A stretch of DNA of 64,000 nucleotides from Streptomyces sp. SAI-127 (GTDB lineage Bacteria; Actinomycetota; Actinomycetes; Streptomycetales; Streptomycetaceae). Positions 19,101-33,200 of the stretch are shown here, piece after piece. Numbering within the stretch: position 1 is the first letter of the stretch; every line of letters begins with the position of its first letter. Made by a program: the position numbers and the translations under genes. The notes below the pieces were generated by a model. The model made no database searches. It was not told the origin of the DNA and was given only the letters and a program-made list of their open reading frames with translations. The stretch is taken from the NCBI RefSeq assembly GCF_029894425.1, contig NZ_JARXYJ010000001.1, positions 2,852,001 to 2,916,000 on the forward strand, in the 5' to 3' direction.

Positions 19101-21247
19101 CCCACCCACAGCTCGCGCAACCCGTTCAGACAGCCCGGGTCCTGGTCGGCGACCACCGAGAACAGCCCGGCGGTCAGCCACATCGCGGTGAGCTGCCGGT
19201 CCTTCACCAGGGCGGCCAGGGCTGCGGTGTCCGGGTTTCCCGGCGGGCCGACGACAACCCGGCCTCCGCGCAGCAGGGGCACCCACAGCTCGAAGGTCGA
19301 GGCGTCGAACGTGTGGGGAGAGTGCAGCAGCACCCGGTCGTGCGCGTCGCTCCACCGCCGGTCCAGCGCCAGGCCGGCGACGCTGCGGTGGGTGATCGCG
19401 ATGCCCTTGGGGACACCGCTCGAACCCGACGTGTACATGACGTAGGCGAGGTGATCGGTGTGCCGTGCGTCGGGCAGCGGGTCGTCGGCGGCACCGGTCA
19501 ACTCGTCGATCCGTACGCCCGTCATACCGCCGGGCGGGGTGAACCCGCCCTCGGTGATCACGAGAGCCGGGGCGGCGTCGCGCAGCATGAAGGCCAGGCG
19601 CTCCGCGGGGTAGGCGGTGTCGAGGGGGAGGTAGGCGCCGCCCGCCTTGAGCACCGCCAGCAGGGCGACCACCAGGTCCGCCGACCGCGGCAGGGCGACC
19701 GCCACCAAAGTCTCCGGACCCACTCCCCCGCGGACGAGGTTGCGCGCGACGGCGGAGGCCAGGCGGTCGAGTTCGCGGTACGTCAGGGTCGTGGTGCCGG
19801 ACTCGACCGCGACGGCGTCGGGAGTCGCCGCCGCCTGCGCCTCGAACAGGGCGTGGAGCGGCAGCGGCGGCAGCGGGGCTTCGGTGTCGTTGAACTCGTG
19901 CAGCAGCAGGTCCCGTTCGCCGGGTTCCAGGACGTCGACGGAGTCGATCCCGACGTCGGGGTGTGCGACGACCCGGCGGAGCACCGTCCGCAGGCGGGCG
20001 GCGAGCCGCTCGACGGTGTCCCGGTCGAACAGGTCCGTCGAGTACTCGATGACGCCGCCGGCGCCGCGTGCCGTCGGGTCCGGGACGATGTTGAAGAACA
20101 GGTCGAACTTGGCGGTCCTGGTCGCGACCGGCTCGGCCGTGACCCGCAATCCCGGCATCTCGAGGTCGAGCCGGGCGCTGTTCTGCCAGGCGAACATCAC
20201 CTGGAAGAACGGGTGGTAGGCCAGCGAGCGGTCGGGGTTGAGCAGTTCGACCAGCCGCTCGAAGGGCGCGTCCTGGTTGTCGTAGGCGGCCAGGGCCTTG
20301 TCCCGCACCTGCTGGAGCACCTGGTCGAAGGAGGGATTGCCGACCAGATCCACCCGCAGCACCCAGGTGTTGACGAAGAACCCGACCATGTCGGTGAGCG
20401 CCTCGTCCGTCCGGCCCGCGATCGGCGACCCGACGGTGATGTCGTCACCGCCGCCGAGCCGATGCAACAGGACCGTAAGAGCGGCCTGCAACACCATGGA
20501 CACGGTGCTGCCGCGGCTGCGGGCGAGCTCCTCGATGCCGGTGAGAAGCTCCGGGTCGATGGAGAAGTCGACGACGTCGCCCCGGTAACTGGCCATCGTG
20601 GGACGGGGGCGGTCCAGCGGCAGCGGCAGCGGCAGCGGCAGGTCCGCCAGTTCGCTCCGCCAGTACGCCACCTGCTTGGCCAGCAGGCTGTTCTCGGCGG
20701 ACTCGTCACCCAGCAGCTCCCGCTGCCACAACGTGTAGTCCACGTACCGCACGGGCAGCGGGGACCAGCTCGGCGCGCAGCCGTTCGTCCGGGCCTTGTA
20801 GGCGAGGGCGAGATCGCGGGTGAACGGGGCCGAGGAACCGCCGTCGGCCGCGATGTGGTGGACGACCAGCACGAGCACGTGCTCGTCCGCCGCGCACCGC
20901 AGGATCCGCGCGCGCACCGGGATCTCGGTATACAGATCAAACGGATACTCGATCGCCTGCGCGACGGTGGAGGCGATGTCGGCCGGGTCCACGGGCACCA
21001 GCGGCACGTCCAGGGTCGTCTCGCTCGCCGACAGCACCCGCTGCGCAGGGGAGTCCGTGGCGTCGTCGACGATGAGCGTGCGCAGGCTGTCGTGCCGCAG
21101 CACGACGTCACGGAGGGCCGCACGGAGCGCTCCGACGTCCAGCCGGCCGTGCAGCCGCAGCACCGCGGGGATGTTGTACGTCGGCGACGGCCCGGTGAAC
21201 CTGTACAGGAACCACAGCCGACGCTGGGCGAAGGACAGGGGAACCAT
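13115..21247 (-). CDS. NRPS, modules 6-7: C-A(NMT)-PCP-C-A-PCP-TE
   Basis: A 2710-residue terminating NRPS. Approximate domains: C 1-442 (HHIAADGG); A 455-1330, interrupted between motifs A8 and A10 by an N-methyltransferase at 895-1275 (SAM motif [15 protein letters not shown]); PCP 1349-1419 (GGHSLL); C 1432-1876 (HHIASDGS); A 1889-2379; PCP 2389-2462 (GGHSML); thioesterase 2482-2710 with GWSGG. Codes read by eye: DAFWWGGVFK for module 6 (Val-like; N-methylated) and DPYLWGACNK for module 7 (not recognised). No epimerase is present, so both residues should be L unless an unusual C or TE acts. ATG 21247 lies 3 nt after the first NRPS stop with GAGGAG inside the stop region, so the two are coupled and the module order follows. 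The TE releases or cyclises the chain. Confidence 0.96.
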   Translation of the reverse strand: MVPLSFAQRRLWFLYRFTGPSPTYNIPAVLRLHGRLDVGALRAALRDVVLRHDSLRTLIVDDATDSPAQRVLSASETTLDVPLVPVDPADIASTVAQAIEYPFDLYTEIPVRARILRCAADEHVLVLVVHHIAADGGSSAPFTRDLALAYKARTNGCAPSWSPLPVRYVDYTLWQRELLGDESAENSLLAKQVAYWRSELADLPLPLPLPLDRPRPTMASYRGDVVDFSIDPELLTGIEELARSRGSTVSMVLQAALTVLLHRLGGGDDITVGSPIAGRTDEALTDMVGFFVNTWVLRVDLVGNPSFDQVLQQVRDKALAAYDNQDAPFERLVELLNPDRSLAYHPFFQVMFAWQNSARLDLEMPGLRVTAEPVATRTAKFDLFFNIVPDPTARGAGGVIEYSTDLFDRDTVERLAARLRTVLRRVVAHPDVGIDSVDVLEPGERDLLLHEFNDTEAPLPPLPLHALFEAQAAATPDAVAVESGTTTLTYRELDRLASAVARNLVRGGVGPETLVAVALPRSADLVVALLAVLKAGGAYLPLDTAYPAERLAFMLRDAAPALVITEGGFTPPGGMTGVRIDELTGAADDPLPDARHTDHLAYVMYTSGSSGVPKGIAITHRSVAGLALDRRWSDAHDRVLLHSPHTFDASTFELWVPLLRGGRVVVGPPGNPDTAALAALVKDRQLTAMWLTAGLFSVVADQDPGCLNGLRELWVGGDVVSPDAVARVRAACPGLKVVDGYGPTETTVFATAHVVPAGQPVTRVPIGGPMDNMRTYVLDPGLRPVPPGVVGELYVAGVGLARGYLGRAGLTAERFLACPFAGPGERMYRTGDLAAWNRAGELVFHGRADTQVKVRGFRIEPGEVEAALTEHPAVAQAVVVAREDNDDDQRLVAYVVPDLEEADSADDHIDEWQQVYERMYAAPEAGFGEDFSGWNSSYTGKPIPRTEMRQWRDAAVERVLCWAPRKVLEIGVGSGLLLAHIVPHVEEYWGTDFSAVAVDRLRGQVEAAGWAGRTHLRCQAADDISGLPTRRFDTVVLNSVVQYFPDADYLDRVLRQAFDLLAPGGRLVVGDVRHAGSLRLLHHAVQRARRPGAAPGVLRAAVEHAVFLEKELVLDPEWFTRWSERAGATVDIRLKAGRAHNELTRHRYEVVLHKAPVTAVSLAGLPTLVWGSDIEELTDLDRPGRLREGTPVRIAGIPNARLSGETTTDEPAPPGPAAVDPQCLQEWAAARGRDALVTWSADAADRFDAVVLPDRPAPGQVFGGGFVTAGAPARPLANHPTRVRESGKLLAALRGYARERLPEYMVPSAVVAVGSIPLSPNGKLDRRALPAPEFTSASDGQAPRTPYEEILAGLFAEVLGLDQVGVDDDFFLLGGHSLLATRLVGRIRAELGVETPVRTVFEVGTVAGLAARLAAAQTARPPLTAQPRPERVPLSFAQQRLWFLHRFEGPSTTYNTTTMLRLRGELDVRALRAAVGDVVHRHESLRTLIAEDDDGAPYQRIVPANDITPDVPVTEIPRADLGNALTAEAAHRFDLATEIPLRAKVFRSAPDDHVLALVIHHIASDGSSAAPLVKDLTTAYTARRDGRSPAWRPLAVQYADYALWQRSLLGDESDPDSVMAAEVEYWRRELDGAPEPLPLPLDRPRSAAGERREDRIEFALGPDLMAAVEELARRRSVTVSMVLQAALATLLHRMGSGDDITIGSPIAGRTDEAMADLVGFFVNTWVLRVDLGGDPSFETVLDAVRTKALAAYDNQEAPFDRLVELVNPNRSAAHHPLVQVICAWQNSPEAELRLPGLVIEVEPFARTTTAKFDLAVSLGPDPSGSGALGLAEYDTDLFDRDTVRGLVNRLLSVVHQVVADPAVPLSAVDLFEPGEFDRFVHEVNDTAADLPGETITELFARQAAATPDALAVTGDAASLTYRELDAAADRVGAELARRGVTAESLVGVALPRSPEMIVTLLAVLKAGAAYLPVDPEYPAERLAFVLDDARPQLIVGDEEFTRRPAQDDCPRVAYGDLAGHGAPFDLTGRALSGDQLAYVIYTSGSTGRPKGVAISHRGVVQFAVDKWCRREGNERVLLRTRHTFDPMTYELWPTLLRGDCVVLAPPDDLDADVFESFVTRHGVTSTLLITPVFNHLVEQNPRCLARLNEVWIGGERLSPAAVDRAVTACPDTTFVNAFGPTEITCNSTVHEIGPGPVRTDVPVGLPMDNMRVYVLDGRLRPVPPGVPGELYMAGHGLARGYLNRAGLTAGRFVACPFGEPGERMYRTGDLGLWNSRGVLEFRGRADHQVKVRGYRIEPGEVESVLTEHPAVGQAVVIARELRDLGTHLLAYVVADGTTDDELRQYLASRLPDYMVPSAIVFLDRLPLTSHQKLDRAALPAPDFAADEYRAPRTADEQALADLVGEVLGVERVGVDDDFFLLGGHSMLVVRLVNRIAAVLGVSVPVRTVFQHPVVADLAARLRSVADAAPEDPFAVVLPIRTEGDRPPLWMIHPGSGLCWAYMSFADHLPNQPMYGIQAREYDPTQPQATSVDDMVTHYLRHITALQPNGPYLLFGWSGGGTLAHAIAVELRRRGKAVGLLAMLDSAVAGGLGTENDFAEADVIEDANTQAFVRDYLGRSAGAADYQSVVETVAAVTVRHTKLLDEYATPLFDGDVLFFTATVDDHGFAAQWPPYVRGRIEEHRIACKHRDMSQPEYAAEICSVIDRALQG

Positions 21248-21250
21248 GTC

Positions 21251-24200
21251 TCACTCCTCGGTCATCTTGCGCAGGCGGGGCCGGACGGAGGCGGACAGAT
21301 CGGTCCACCGGGTACTCAGGGCGGCGACCGTCGAGTGCCCGAAGAACGTCCTGATCGGTACGTCGACGCCCAGCTCGGCACGGATCCGGCCGATCAGGCG
21401 GGTGGCGAGCAGCGAGTGGCCGCCGAACGCGAAGAAGTCGTCGTCCAGACCGATCCGCTCGAGCCCGAGGACCTCGGCGAACAACCGGCACAGAGCCCTC
21501 TCCTCGGGTGTGCGCGGCGGGCGTGTGGCGGCGGGCGCGTAGTCGGGCGCGGGCAGAGCGCGCCGGTCGACCTTGCCGTTGGGCGTCAGGGGGATCTCGG
21601 AGAGGACGACGACGGCCGACGGCACCATGTAGTCCGGCAGCCGTGCCGCGAGGTGTTCGCGCAGTTCGGCGGCGAGCGCCCCGGATTCGCGTTCCCCGGC
21701 CCGGCCGTCTGTTCGGCGGACCACGTAGCCGACCAGCCGACGGTCGCCGGGGCCCGCGTCCCGGGCGGTCACCACGGCCCGCGCCACTTCGGGGTGCGAC
21801 AGCAGGGCCGCCTCCACTTCGCCGGGTTCGATGCGGTAGCCGCGGACCTTCACCTGGAAGTCCGCCCGGCCGAGGTAGTCGAGGGCACCGTCCGGCCGCC
21901 ATCGCACGAGGTCGCCGGTGCGGTACATCCGCTCCCCCGGCGCGAACGGGTCGGCCACGAAGCGGCCCGCGCTCAGCCCCGGCCGGCCGATGTAGCCGCG
22001 GGCCACGCCCGCGCCCGCGATGTAGAGTTCGCCGACGACGCCGGGTGGCACCAAAGACAGGCCCTCGTCCAGCACGTAGACCCGTGTGTTGGCGATCGGC
22101 CGGCCGATCGGCGGCGGGCCGGGGGCCCTGGTGACCGGTGACGCCGTGGACCAGATGGCCGTCTCGGTCGGCCCGTACAGGTTGGTGACCTCGTCCGCCG
22201 AGCTCAGCAGTGCCTCGGCCAGGTCGGCCGGGAGCGCCTCTCCGCCCACCAGGGCCCGTACGCCACGCAGACGTTCCGGGTCGTGGGACACCAGCATCTG
22301 CCACAGCGAGGGCGTGCCCTGGACGACGGTGATCCCGTGCCGCTCGATCAGACCGGCCAGGGCGGCGGGCTGGGCGACGTCCTCCTTGGCAGCCATCACC
22401 ACGGTGCCGCCGGACAGCAGCGGCAGGAACATTTCCAGTGCCGCGATGTCGAACGCCGTGGTCGTGATCGCCAGCAGCCGGTCGTGCGGCCGCAGGGGGA
22501 ACCGTCCCGCCATCGCGCTCAGGAAGTTGCCGAGCGAGGCGTGCGACACCGCGACGCCCTTCGGTGTCCCGGTCGAGCCCGACGTGTAGATGATGTAGGC
22601 CAGTTGGTCGGCGACGGCGCGCCGGACGTCCGGCGCGATGTCCGGGTACCTCGTGAAGTCCCGTGTCAGCGCATCCGTGTCGACCACCAGCGTCGGCTCC
22701 GCGTCACGCAGGACGAACGCGGTCCGTGCCGCGGGGTGGTCGGGGTCGACGGGGACATAGGCGCCGCCGGCCTTCAGTACGGCCAGGACGGCCACCACCA
22801 GGTCCGCCGACCGCGGCAGCGCCAGCGCCACCCGCCTCTCGGGGCCGACTCCGCGCTCCACGAGCCAGTGCGCGACCCGGTTCGCGCGGCTGTCCAGCTG
22901 CCGGTAGGTGACCGTGACGCCGTCGAAGACCAGCGCGGCGGAGTCCGGCGTGGCCCTCGCCTGGCGTTCGAACAGATCCAGGACCGTCTGGGTCGGCACC
23001 GGCCGCGCGGTGGCGTTGTACTCGCGCAGCAGCAGGTTCCGTTCGGCCGGATCCAGTACCTGCACCGATCCGATCGGTGCGTCCGGGTCGGCCGCGATAC
23101 CGGTCAGCACGCGGGCGAGCCGGCCGGCGATGTCGCGTGCCCGTTCCTCGGTGACGTGCTCGGGCCGGAACTGCAGGCCCACCCGCAGGTGGGGGGCCGC
23201 GTCGGCGGCGACGATCAGCGGGTAGTGGGTGCCGGTCGAGGGGCGGATGCCGGTGATGGCGATGCCCGCTGCCGTGTTCGCCTCGGTGAGCCCGGCCCGG
23301 TCGATGGGATACGACTCGAACAGCACCAGGGTGTCGAACAGGGTTCCCAGGCCCGCCTGTTGCTGGATCTCCGGCAGGCCGCAGTGATGATGGTCCATCA
23401 GGGCGGCGTGCCGGTCGTGCAGCGCCGTGAGCAGATCGGTGAACGTGTCCCCGGGCGCGTACCGGACCCGTACGGGCAGCGTGTTGACGAACAGCCCCAC
23501 CATCTCCTCGGCGTCCGGCACTGCGTGCGGACGGCCGGAGACCGTGGCACCGAACACGACGTCGCGCCGGCCGGTCAGCCGTCCGAGCAGGACGGCCCAG
23601 GCTCCCTGGACGAGGGTGCTCATCGTGACGCCCAGCTCGGCCGCCCGCCGGGACAGCTCACGGGCGACGTCCGGCGGTACCGGCACTTCGAGCTGGGCGA
23701 GCCCCCCGTGGGCGGCTTCGGCGCCGGCGCCGGGGACGAGCGTCGTCGGCTCCTGAAGCCCGTCGAGCTCCCGCGCCCAGGCGCGCAGCGACTCCGCGCG
23801 GTCCCGCCCGGACAGCCAGGTCAGGAAGTCCGAGTAGCCGCGCGTCCGCGGCAGCTTCGAGGCGTCACCGCCGGTTCCGTACAGTCGCAGGAGGTCCTTC
23901 ATCAGCAGCGGCAGCGACCAGCCGTCGAACAACGCGTGGTGTGCGGTGAGGACGAGTTCGGCACGGTCGGGACCGGTGCTGACCAGGGTCATCCGCAGCA
24001 ACGGCGGTACGTCCGGCCGGAAGTGGGTCGCGTGGTCCTCGGCCAGCAGCTGTTCGAGCGCGTCCGGCGTGCGCAGGTCGTACACGCGCCACGGCAGCTC
24101 GACCCGTTCCAGTACGAGCTGGACCTGTCGGCCGTAGGAGTCGGTGACGAACGCGGTGCGCAGGTTCGCGTGCCGGTCGAGCAGGGCCTGACCGGCCGCC

Positions 24201-27200
24201 CGCATGCGGTCAGGGTCCACGGTTCCCTCCAGGTGGAGCACCAGCTGGACGTGGTAGGCGTCGAAGGATGACCCGGCGAGCATGCTGTGGAACAGCAGCC
24301 CGGACTGCATCGGGGTGGCCGGCCATACGTCGGCGAGGCGGGGGTACCGGGCCTCCCACCGGTCGATGTCCTGCTGGCTCACCGTGACCAGCGGCAGGTC
24401 GGAGGGGGTCATGCCGCCCGCGCCGGGACCGCTGACGTGACCGGCGATGCCCTCCAGGGCGGCCACCCACAGGTCGGCCAGCCGTTGTACCTCCGCCGCG
24501 GACAGCACGCCGGTGGGGAAGCTGAACACGGCGGACAGCCGAGGCTCCTCGCCCGTGACCGCGGCGGAGATCTCCAGCGCGGACATGACGGGCAGGTCGC
24601 TGTCGGGGGCGGGGGCGCCGACGGTGGTGATCGCCCGCCAGCCCTCGGCGCGGCCGGGCATGTCGGCCGCGGTGAACTGGCCGAGGTAGTTGAAGGTGAT
24701 CTGCCCCTCCGGCAGCCCCGCCAACTCCCCACACGTCTCCGCATTCACAAACCGCAGCAACCCATAACCGAGCCCCTTGTCCGGCACCGCCGCCAACTGC
24801 TCCTTGACCGACTTCACCAACCCACCGACAACACCCCCACCGGACACCACCTCACCCACATCCACCCCCGACACATCCACCCGCACCGGGAACATGCTCG
24901 TGAACCACCCCACCGACCGCGACAGATCCGCCCCCGCCACCACCTCCTCCTGCCGCCCATGCCCCTCCAACCGCAACACCACCGACGACCCACCCCCACC
25001 CCGCCACGCACGCACCGCCACCGCCAACGCAGCCACCAGCCCATCCCCAGCACCACACCGAAACGCCCCAGGAACCCCCCGCACCAACGCACCCGTCACC
25101 CCGGCCGACAACTCCACCCGCACGCTGTCCACCGTCCCCACCACATCCACCACCGGATCCACACCCCGCGACCCCACCAGCGGATCCCCACCCGCCAACA
25201 TCCCCCGCCACCACGCCACCTCAGCCACCCGCCCCGGCCGCGACGCCTCCTCCACCAACGCATGCGCCCACCGCCGCACCGACGTCGACCCCACCGCCAA
25301 CACCGGCACACCACCCCCACACAACACCCGCCACGCCGCAGCCAAATCCCCCACCAACACCCGCCACGACACCCCATCCACCACCAAGTGATGCAACACC
25401 ACCAACAACCGGCCGGGTCCCGCCGTCGGTCGCAGCCAGACGAACTGCCCCATCACCCCGGCCGCCGGGGCGAGTCGGGCCGCGGCGGCGTCGAGCTCGG
25501 CCGCCGTGCGCCGTTCCCACGCGTCGGCCGCGCCGACGTCGACGACGCGGAGCCATGCGGCGGCGTCCACGGACCCGGGGGCGCCGACCACCAGGCCCGG
25601 TTCGGGCTCGGTGGTGAGGGTCGAGCGCAGTACGTCGTGGCGCTCGACCACGGCGGCCAGCGTCGCGGTCAGGCCGTCCTCAGTGATGCCGTCCGGAAGT
25701 TCGAGCACCATCGACATGGCGTACCGGTCGTGGCTCCCGCCCAGTTCGAGCAGGTACCTGGCCATGGGCAGCAGCGGCATCCAGCCCACGCCGCCGCCGG
25801 GCAGCTCCGCGAGCACCGGGGCGCCGCCGTCCGCGCCCTCCTGGAGGGCGGCCCGGGCGAGTTCGGCCACCGTCCGGCATTCGAAGACCTGGCGCGGGGT
25901 GATGGACAGACCCTGGGTCTTCGCGCGGGCGACCACCTGGATGGAGCGGATGCTGTCGCCGCCGATGGCGAAGAAGTCGTCGTCCACGCCGACCCGGTCC
26001 AGCCCCAGCACCTCGGCGTAGACGCCGGCCAGGACCTGCTCCGGCACCGAGGCGGGCGCCCGGTAGGCACCACCGGCCGACTCCGGTTCGGGCAGCGCGG
26101 CCCGGTCGAGCTTGCCGTTGGCGTTCAGTGGGAGCCGGTCGAGCACGACGAAGGCGGAGGGGACCATGTAGTCGGGCAGTCTGGCGGCGACGTGCCCGCG
26201 CAGTTCGGTCACCGACATGCCCGCCGTCAGGTCGACGTCCTCGAGAGTGCCCGGGCCCACCGGGACGACGTATCCGACCAGCCGTTTGCCCCCGCCGGCC
26301 TCCTCCCGGGCGGTCACCACGGCCTGGGCCACGCCCGGGTGGCCGGTGAGGACGGCTTCGATCTCCGCGGGTTCGATGCGGAACCCGCGCACCTTCACCT
26401 GGGCGTCGGCACGTCCGACGCACTCGATCTGTCCGTCGGTGGTGATCCGCGCCAGGTCGCCGGTGCGGTACATCCGGGCGCCGGGCGAGCCGAACGGGTC
26501 CGGAACGAACCGCTCGGCGGTCAGCCCGGCGCGTCCCCGGTAGCCGCGGCCGACCAGGCCGCCGACGTACAGTTCGCCCACGGCGCCCGGCGGCAGGGGG
26601 GCGAACCCGGCCCCCAGGACGTACATCCGCATGTTGGCCAGCGGCCTGCCGACCGGCACCACGCCGGTGTCCGGCAGTGCGTCGGCGTCGGCCACCTCGA
26701 ACGCGCCGGCGTAGAAGGACTCGCTCTGCCCATACGCGTTGATCAGGCGCGCACCGGGCAGTGCCGTGCGGACCTGCCGGGCCAGCCGCGTGGTCAGCGC
26801 CTCGCCGGCGAGAACGACCGTGTCCACGCCGGCGCGTCCGGCGATGTCGTCCGCCAGCCCGGCGAGGACCGACGGCACGGTACTGAGCACACCGCCGGTC
26901 CATTGGTCCCCCTCGCCCAGGACCAGGGCGTCCCGCACCAGTTCGACGGTCCCGCCCGCGCACAGCGTGGTGAACATCTCGAACAGTGACACGTCGAAGT
27001 TGACCGAGGTGCCGGCGAGCATCCGGGTCCGCTCCGTCACGCCGACCGTGCGGATGAGGGCGAGGACACCGTTGGTGAGTGCCTCGTGGGTGATGCCCAC
27101 GCCCTTGGGCGTGCCGGTGGTCCCGGAGGTGTACATCAGATAGGCCAGGTTGTCCGGCCGTGCGCCGAGCGGGTTCCGCTCGGATGCGTCGTACGGCCGG

Positions 27201-30200
27201 TCGAGCGTCAGCCGGGGCAGACCGTCGAGCGGCAGCTCGGCCGCGGTGGCGGTGTCGGTCACCACCAGGTGCGGCCGCGCGTCGGCCAGTATGTGGCCGA
27301 GGCGCCGGCTGGGGTGGGCGGGGTCGACCGGCAGGTAGACGCCGCCCGACATGAGCACGGCCAGCATCGCCACGACCAGGTGGGGAGTCCTGGGCAGCGC
27401 GACGGCCACCAGCGCTTCTGGGCGCACCCCGCGCCCGGACAGCGTCCGGGCGAGGCGGGCGGCCCGGGTGTGCAGCTGCCGATAGGTCAACTCCGTGTCC
27501 CGCCACACCAGAGCGGTCGCGTCCGGCGTCCGCTCCGCCTGCCGGGTGAAGAGACCGGCGACGGTGAGTTCCGGCAGCGGGGCGTGGGTGTCGTTCACCT
27601 CCCCCAGCAGTCGGTCCCGTTCGCCGTCGTCGAGGGCGTCGACGGCGCCGACCCGCGTCTCCGGTTCGGTGACGACCCGGCGCAACACCCGCAGGAAGCG
27701 GTCGCCGATCCGTTCGACGCTCTGCCGGTCGAACAGGTCGGTGGCGTACTCGAGGGCGCCCGAGGCACCGCCGTCCGGGTCCGGGGCGAGGTTGACCAGC
27801 AGGTCGAACTTGGCGGTGAGGGCCGGGACCGGCTCGGCGGTCACCCGCAGATCCGGCAGGTCGAGGTCCAGTGGGGCCGTGTTCTGCCAGGCGAACATGA
27901 CCTGGAACAGCGGGTGGTACGCGGTGGAACGGTCCGGGTTGAGCAGCTCCACCAGCCGTTCGAAGGGCGCGTCCTGGTGATCGTAGGCCGCCAGCGCCTT
28001 GCCGCGGACCTGCTCCAGGAGGCGGGTGAAGGAGGGGTTGCCGGACAGTCCGGTGCGCAGCACCCAGGTGTTGACGAAGAAGCCGACCAGGTCGGTGAGC
28101 GCCTCGTCGGTGCGTCCCGCGATCGGCGAACCGATGGTGATGTCGTCGCCCGCGCCCAGCTGGTGCAGCAGCACGGCCAACGCCGCCTGCAGCACCATGG
28201 CCGTGGTCGCCCCGTGCGACTGTGCCAGCTCGTCGACGGCCGCCATCAGGTCCGCGTCGATCGAGAACGCGATGCGGTCACCTTGATGGCCGGCCACCGC
28301 GGGCCTGGGCCGGTCGGCCGGCAGCGTGATGGGTCCGGGGGCGTCGGCCAGTTCGGCACGCCAGTAGGCGAACTGCTCGGCGAGCAGGCTGTCCTGGTCG
28401 TTCTCGGCGCCGAGCAGCTCGGCGTGCCACAGGGTGTAGTCGGCGTACTGCACCGACAGGTCCGGCCACGCCGGCGCCCGGCCCGCGTGCCGTGCCGCGT
28501 AGGCGGCGGACAGGTCCCGGGTCAGGGGTGCCGCGGACCCGCCGTCGGCGGCGATGTGGTGGACCACCAGCACCAGCACGTGCGTGTCGGAGGCGAGGCG
28601 CAGCAGCCGGATCCGCAGTGGCAGCTCCGTGTACAGGTCGAACTCGTGCGCGGCGAACTCGGCGACCAGCCGGGGTACGTCGTCCTCGGTCGCCGGCAGG
28701 ACCGGGATGTCCGGCATCACCTGATCGACGGGGATCACGCGCTGGTACCCGGTCCCCGCCTCGTCCTCGGTGACCAGGGTGCGCAGGCTCTCGTGCCGGG
28801 CGAGCACGTCCAGGACCGCCGAACCGAGCGCGGGCACGTCCAGCGGACCGTGCAGGCGCACCGCGAGCGGCAGGTTGTAGGTGGCGGACGGTCCCTCGAA
28901 GCGGTCGATGAACCACATGCGGCGCTGCGCGTACGACAGCGGGATGCGGTCCGGGCGCTGCGCGCGGGTCAGCGCCGGCCGGACGCGTGCGCCGTCCCGC
29001 AGCCGGGCGGCCAGCCGGGCGACCGTGGGTGCTTCGAGTACGGCGCGGATCGGCACCTCCGCGCCCAGGTCCGCGCGGATCCGGCCGACCAGCCGGGTGG
29101 CGAGCAGGGAGTGGCCGCCGAGTGCGAAGAAGTCGTCGTCCACGCCGACCCGGTCCGCCCCGAGGACCTCGGCGAACAGCCGGGCCAGGGCGTCCTCGCC
29201 CCGGGTGCGCGGGGCGATGTAGGTGGTGCCGGTGAACTCCGGCTCGGGCAGGGCGCGCCTGTCCAGCTTTCCGCTCGGTGTCAGCGGGAACCGGTCCAGC
29301 AGCACCACGGCGGAGGGCACCATGTACGAGGGCAGCCGGGTCTCGGCGAAGGCGCGTATCTCTTCCGCCGGTACAGGGCCGACGGGCGTCACGTACGCGA
29401 CCAGCCGCCGCTCGGCGCCGGCAGCCCTGGCCACGACCACGACCTGACCCACCGCGGGATGTTCGGCCAGCGTGGCCTCCACCTCCGCGGGCTCGATGCG
29501 GTATCCGCGGACCTTCACCTGTGCGTCTGCCCGCCCGGTGTACTCGAGTTCGCCGTGGGCGTTGCGCCGGCCGAGGTCTCCGGTGCGGTACATCCGGGCA
29601 CCGGGCGGTCCGAACGGGTCGGCCACGAAGCGTTCGGCGGTCAGCCCGCAGCGGCCCAGGTATCCCCGGCCCACGCACGCGCCCGCGACGTAGAGTTCAC
29701 CCGGCACGCCCGCCGGGACGGGCTGGAGTCCCGGGCCGAGGACGTACACCCGTACATTGCCCAGCGGCAGGCCGATCGGCACGGCCGCGTCGGCCGGCAG
29801 GTCCCGGTCGTCGGGCAGGGTGAACGTGGTGGCGTAGAACGTCTCGCTCTGTCCGTACGCGTTGACGACACGTGCGCCGGGCAGTGTCTGCCGGACTCGG
29901 TCGGCCAGTCCGGCGGACAGCCCCTCACCGGCGAAGACCACCGCGTCCGCGGTGACCCGGCCGGCCAGTCGCCCGGCCAGCTCGCCGAACGCGGACGGCA
30001 CCGTGCTGAGCACTCCGCCGGACCAGTTCTCCCGCTCACCGAGTGCCAGCACGTCACGGACCACGTCCACGGTGCCGCCCGTGCTCAGCGTGGTGAACAT
30101 CTCGAACACCGAGACGTCGAAGGAGATCGAGGTGCCGGCCAGCGTCCGGCCGCCGGACGGCATGCCCGGACTGTCCAGCAGGCCCAGCACTCCGTTGACC

Positions 30201-33200
30201 ACGTTGCGATGCGTGATCGTCACTCCCTTGGGGGTGCCGCTGGACCCCGAGGTGTACATCACGTAGGCGGCGTTGCCGGGCCGTGCCCGGCGGCCCGGAT
30301 CGGTGTCCGCGGTCGCGGGGATCGCGTCGGCGAGGAGGAGCCGGGGAAGGTCCGGGCAGGGCAGTGCCGCGCAGGTCGCTTCGTCGGTCAGGATCAGCAG
30401 GGGCCGGGCGTCGGACAGTACGTGGTCGAGCCGTGTGCCGGGGAAGTCGGGGTCGACGGGGAGGTAGGCCGCTCCTGACTTCAGGACGCCGAGGATCACC
30501 GTCACCAGCCGGGCCGATCGCGGCAGCGCCACGGCGATCACGGACTCCGGGCCCGCGCCGCGGGCGATGAGCGCGTGCGCCAGCCGGTTGGCCTCGGCTT
30601 CGAGCTCTCGGTAGGTGAGCGAATCGTGTTCGTCGGCCACGGCGACCGCCCCGGGGGTGCGGGCGGCCTGTCGTGCGGTCAACTCGACAACAGTCAGGTC
30701 GGGCAGCGGCACGCTCGTGTCGTTGTGCGCGTGCAGCAGGTGGTCGCGCTCACCTGGCAGCAGCGTGTCCAGCGCGGCCAGCGGCGTGGCGGGGTCCCCG
30801 GTGAGCAGGCACAGGACATGGCCGAGCCGCTCCGCCAGGTCCTCGGCCGTCTCGGGGCCGAGCACCTGCCGCTGGTACTGGAGGGTGACGCGCAGGTGGG
30901 GGTCGGCGGCGGCGAGCAGGGTGAGCGGGTAGTGGGTGACGGTGAAGGGGCGGATGCCGGTGATCTCGACGCCCGCGGCGGTGTTGGCCTCGCTGATGCC
31001 CGCCCGGTCGACCGGGTAGGACTCGTAGGCGACCAGGGTGTCGAACAGCACGTCCAGCCCGGTCAGCCGGTGCAGTTCGGTGAGCGGGTGGTGGTGGTGT
31101 TCGAGCAGTGCGGCCTGCCGCCGCTGCAACCCGGTCAGCAGGTCGCCGACGGTGTCGCCCGGGGTGAACCGCACGCGTGCCGGGACCGTGTTGACGAACA
31201 GTCCGATCATCGTGTCCACTTCGGCGACCTCGGCCGGCCGGCCCGAGACAGTGACGCCGAACACGACGTCCTGCCGTCCGGTGAGCTGGGCCAGCAGCAG
31301 TCCCCAGGCGCTCTGGAGCACGGTGTTGACCGTGACGCCGAGGTCGGCCGCGCGCCGGGTCAGGAGCATCGCGTCCGCGGCGGACAGCGGTACGTCGAGC
31401 CGCCCGATGCCAACGGGGTCGTCGCCGGGCGCGGTGCCCGGGCCGGTGAGGACGGGGGCGAGCAGGGTGGGTTCCTCGACGCCGTCGAGTTCGTCGGCCC
31501 ATGCCCACTCCGAGGCGGCGGGATCCCGCCGGGCCAGCCAGTCCAGGAACTGCCGGAAGTCGCGTGGCCGGGGCAGCGCGGCCGGGTCACCCGCGGTGGT
31601 GTACAGCCGTAGCAGCTCGGTCATCAGGACCGGCAGCGACCAGCCGTCGAACAGCAGATGGTGGGAGGTGAGGACGAGTTCGGCGCGCTCGGTGCCGGTG
31701 CGCAGCAGGGTCATCCGCAGTAGCGGCGGGGTGTCGAGGGCGAAGTGGTCGCCCAGGTCCTCGGCCAGGAACCGGTCGACGGCTCGGCCGACGCCGTCGG
31801 CGGGCAGGTCGGCGAGGTTGATCTCCCGCCAGGGCAGGGTCACACCGTCGACCACGAGTTGCACGGGCTCACCGTCGTCCGCGGTGACGAACGCGGTGCG
31901 CAGGCTGGTGTGCCGGTCGAGCAGGGCCTGACCGGCCGCCCGCATACGGTCCGCGTCCACCGGTCCGCTCAGGTGGAAGACGAGCTGGATCCGGTAGGCG
32001 TCGAACGACGTGTCGGCCAGGGCGGCGTGGAACAGCAGTCCCGACTGGAGCGGGGTCAGCGACCATACGTCGGCGAGGCGGGGATACCGGGCCTCCCACC
32101 GGTCGATGTCCTGCTGGCTCACCGTGACCAGCGGCAGGTCGGAGGGGGTCAGGCCGCCCGCGCCGGGACCGCTGACGTGACCGGCGATGCCCTCCAGGGC
32201 GGCCACCCACAGGTCGGCCAGCCGTTGTACCTCCGCCGCGGACAGCACACCGGTGGGGAAGCTGAACACGGCGGACAGCCGAGGCTCCTCGCCCGTGACC
32301 GCGGCGGTCACGTCGAGGGCGGACATGACGGGCATGTCCGCGGCCGGCGGTGCCTGCAGGCCGCCGGCCTCGGGAGCGGGGACCCAGCCGTCGTGTCCCG
32401 AACCGGAGGGGGTCCGGGCCAGGTCGCCGAGGTAGTTGAAGGTGATCTGCCCCTCCGGCAGCCCCGCCAACTCCCCACACGTCTCCGCATTCAAAAACCG
32501 CAACAACCCATAACCGAGCCCCTTGTCCGGCACCGCCGCCAACTGCTCCTTGACCGACTTCACCAACCCACCGACAACACCCCCACCGGACACCACCTCA
32601 CCCACATCCACCCCCGACACATCCACCCGCATCGGGAACATGCTCGTGAACCACCCCACCGACCGCGACAGATCCGCCCCCGCCACCACCTCCTCCTGCC
32701 GCCCATGCCCCTCCAACCGCAACACCACCGACGACCCACCCCCACCCCGCCACGCACGCACCGCCACCGCCAACGCAGCCACCAGCCCATCCCCAGCACC
32801 ACACCGAAACGCCCCAGGAACCCCCCGCACCAACGCACCCGTCACCCCGGCCGACAACTCCACCCGCACGCTGTCCACCGTCCCCACCACATCCACCACC
32901 GGATCCACACCCCGCGACCCCACCAGCGGATCCCCACCCGCCAACATCCCCCGCCACCACGCCACCTCAGCCACCCGCCCCGGCCGCGACGCCTCCTCCA
33001 CCAACGCATGCGCCCACCGCCGCACCGACGTCGACCCCACCGCCAACACCGGCACACCACCCCCACACACCACACGCCACGCCGCAGCCAAATCCCCCAC
33101 CAACACCCGCCACGACACCCCATCCACCACCAAGTGATGCAACACCACCAACAACCGGCGGGCGGTGGGGAACCAGACCATGCGCGCCATCACGCCCGCG

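Noticed and set aside
14267..22141. Very long plus-strand open frames (over 1000 and 1400 codons) opposite the NRPS genes
   Set aside because: They are antisense shadows: high GC3 on the NRPS strand removes stops from the complementary frame. Their translations lack motifs and the minus strand carries unmistakable C/A/PCP/MT domains.
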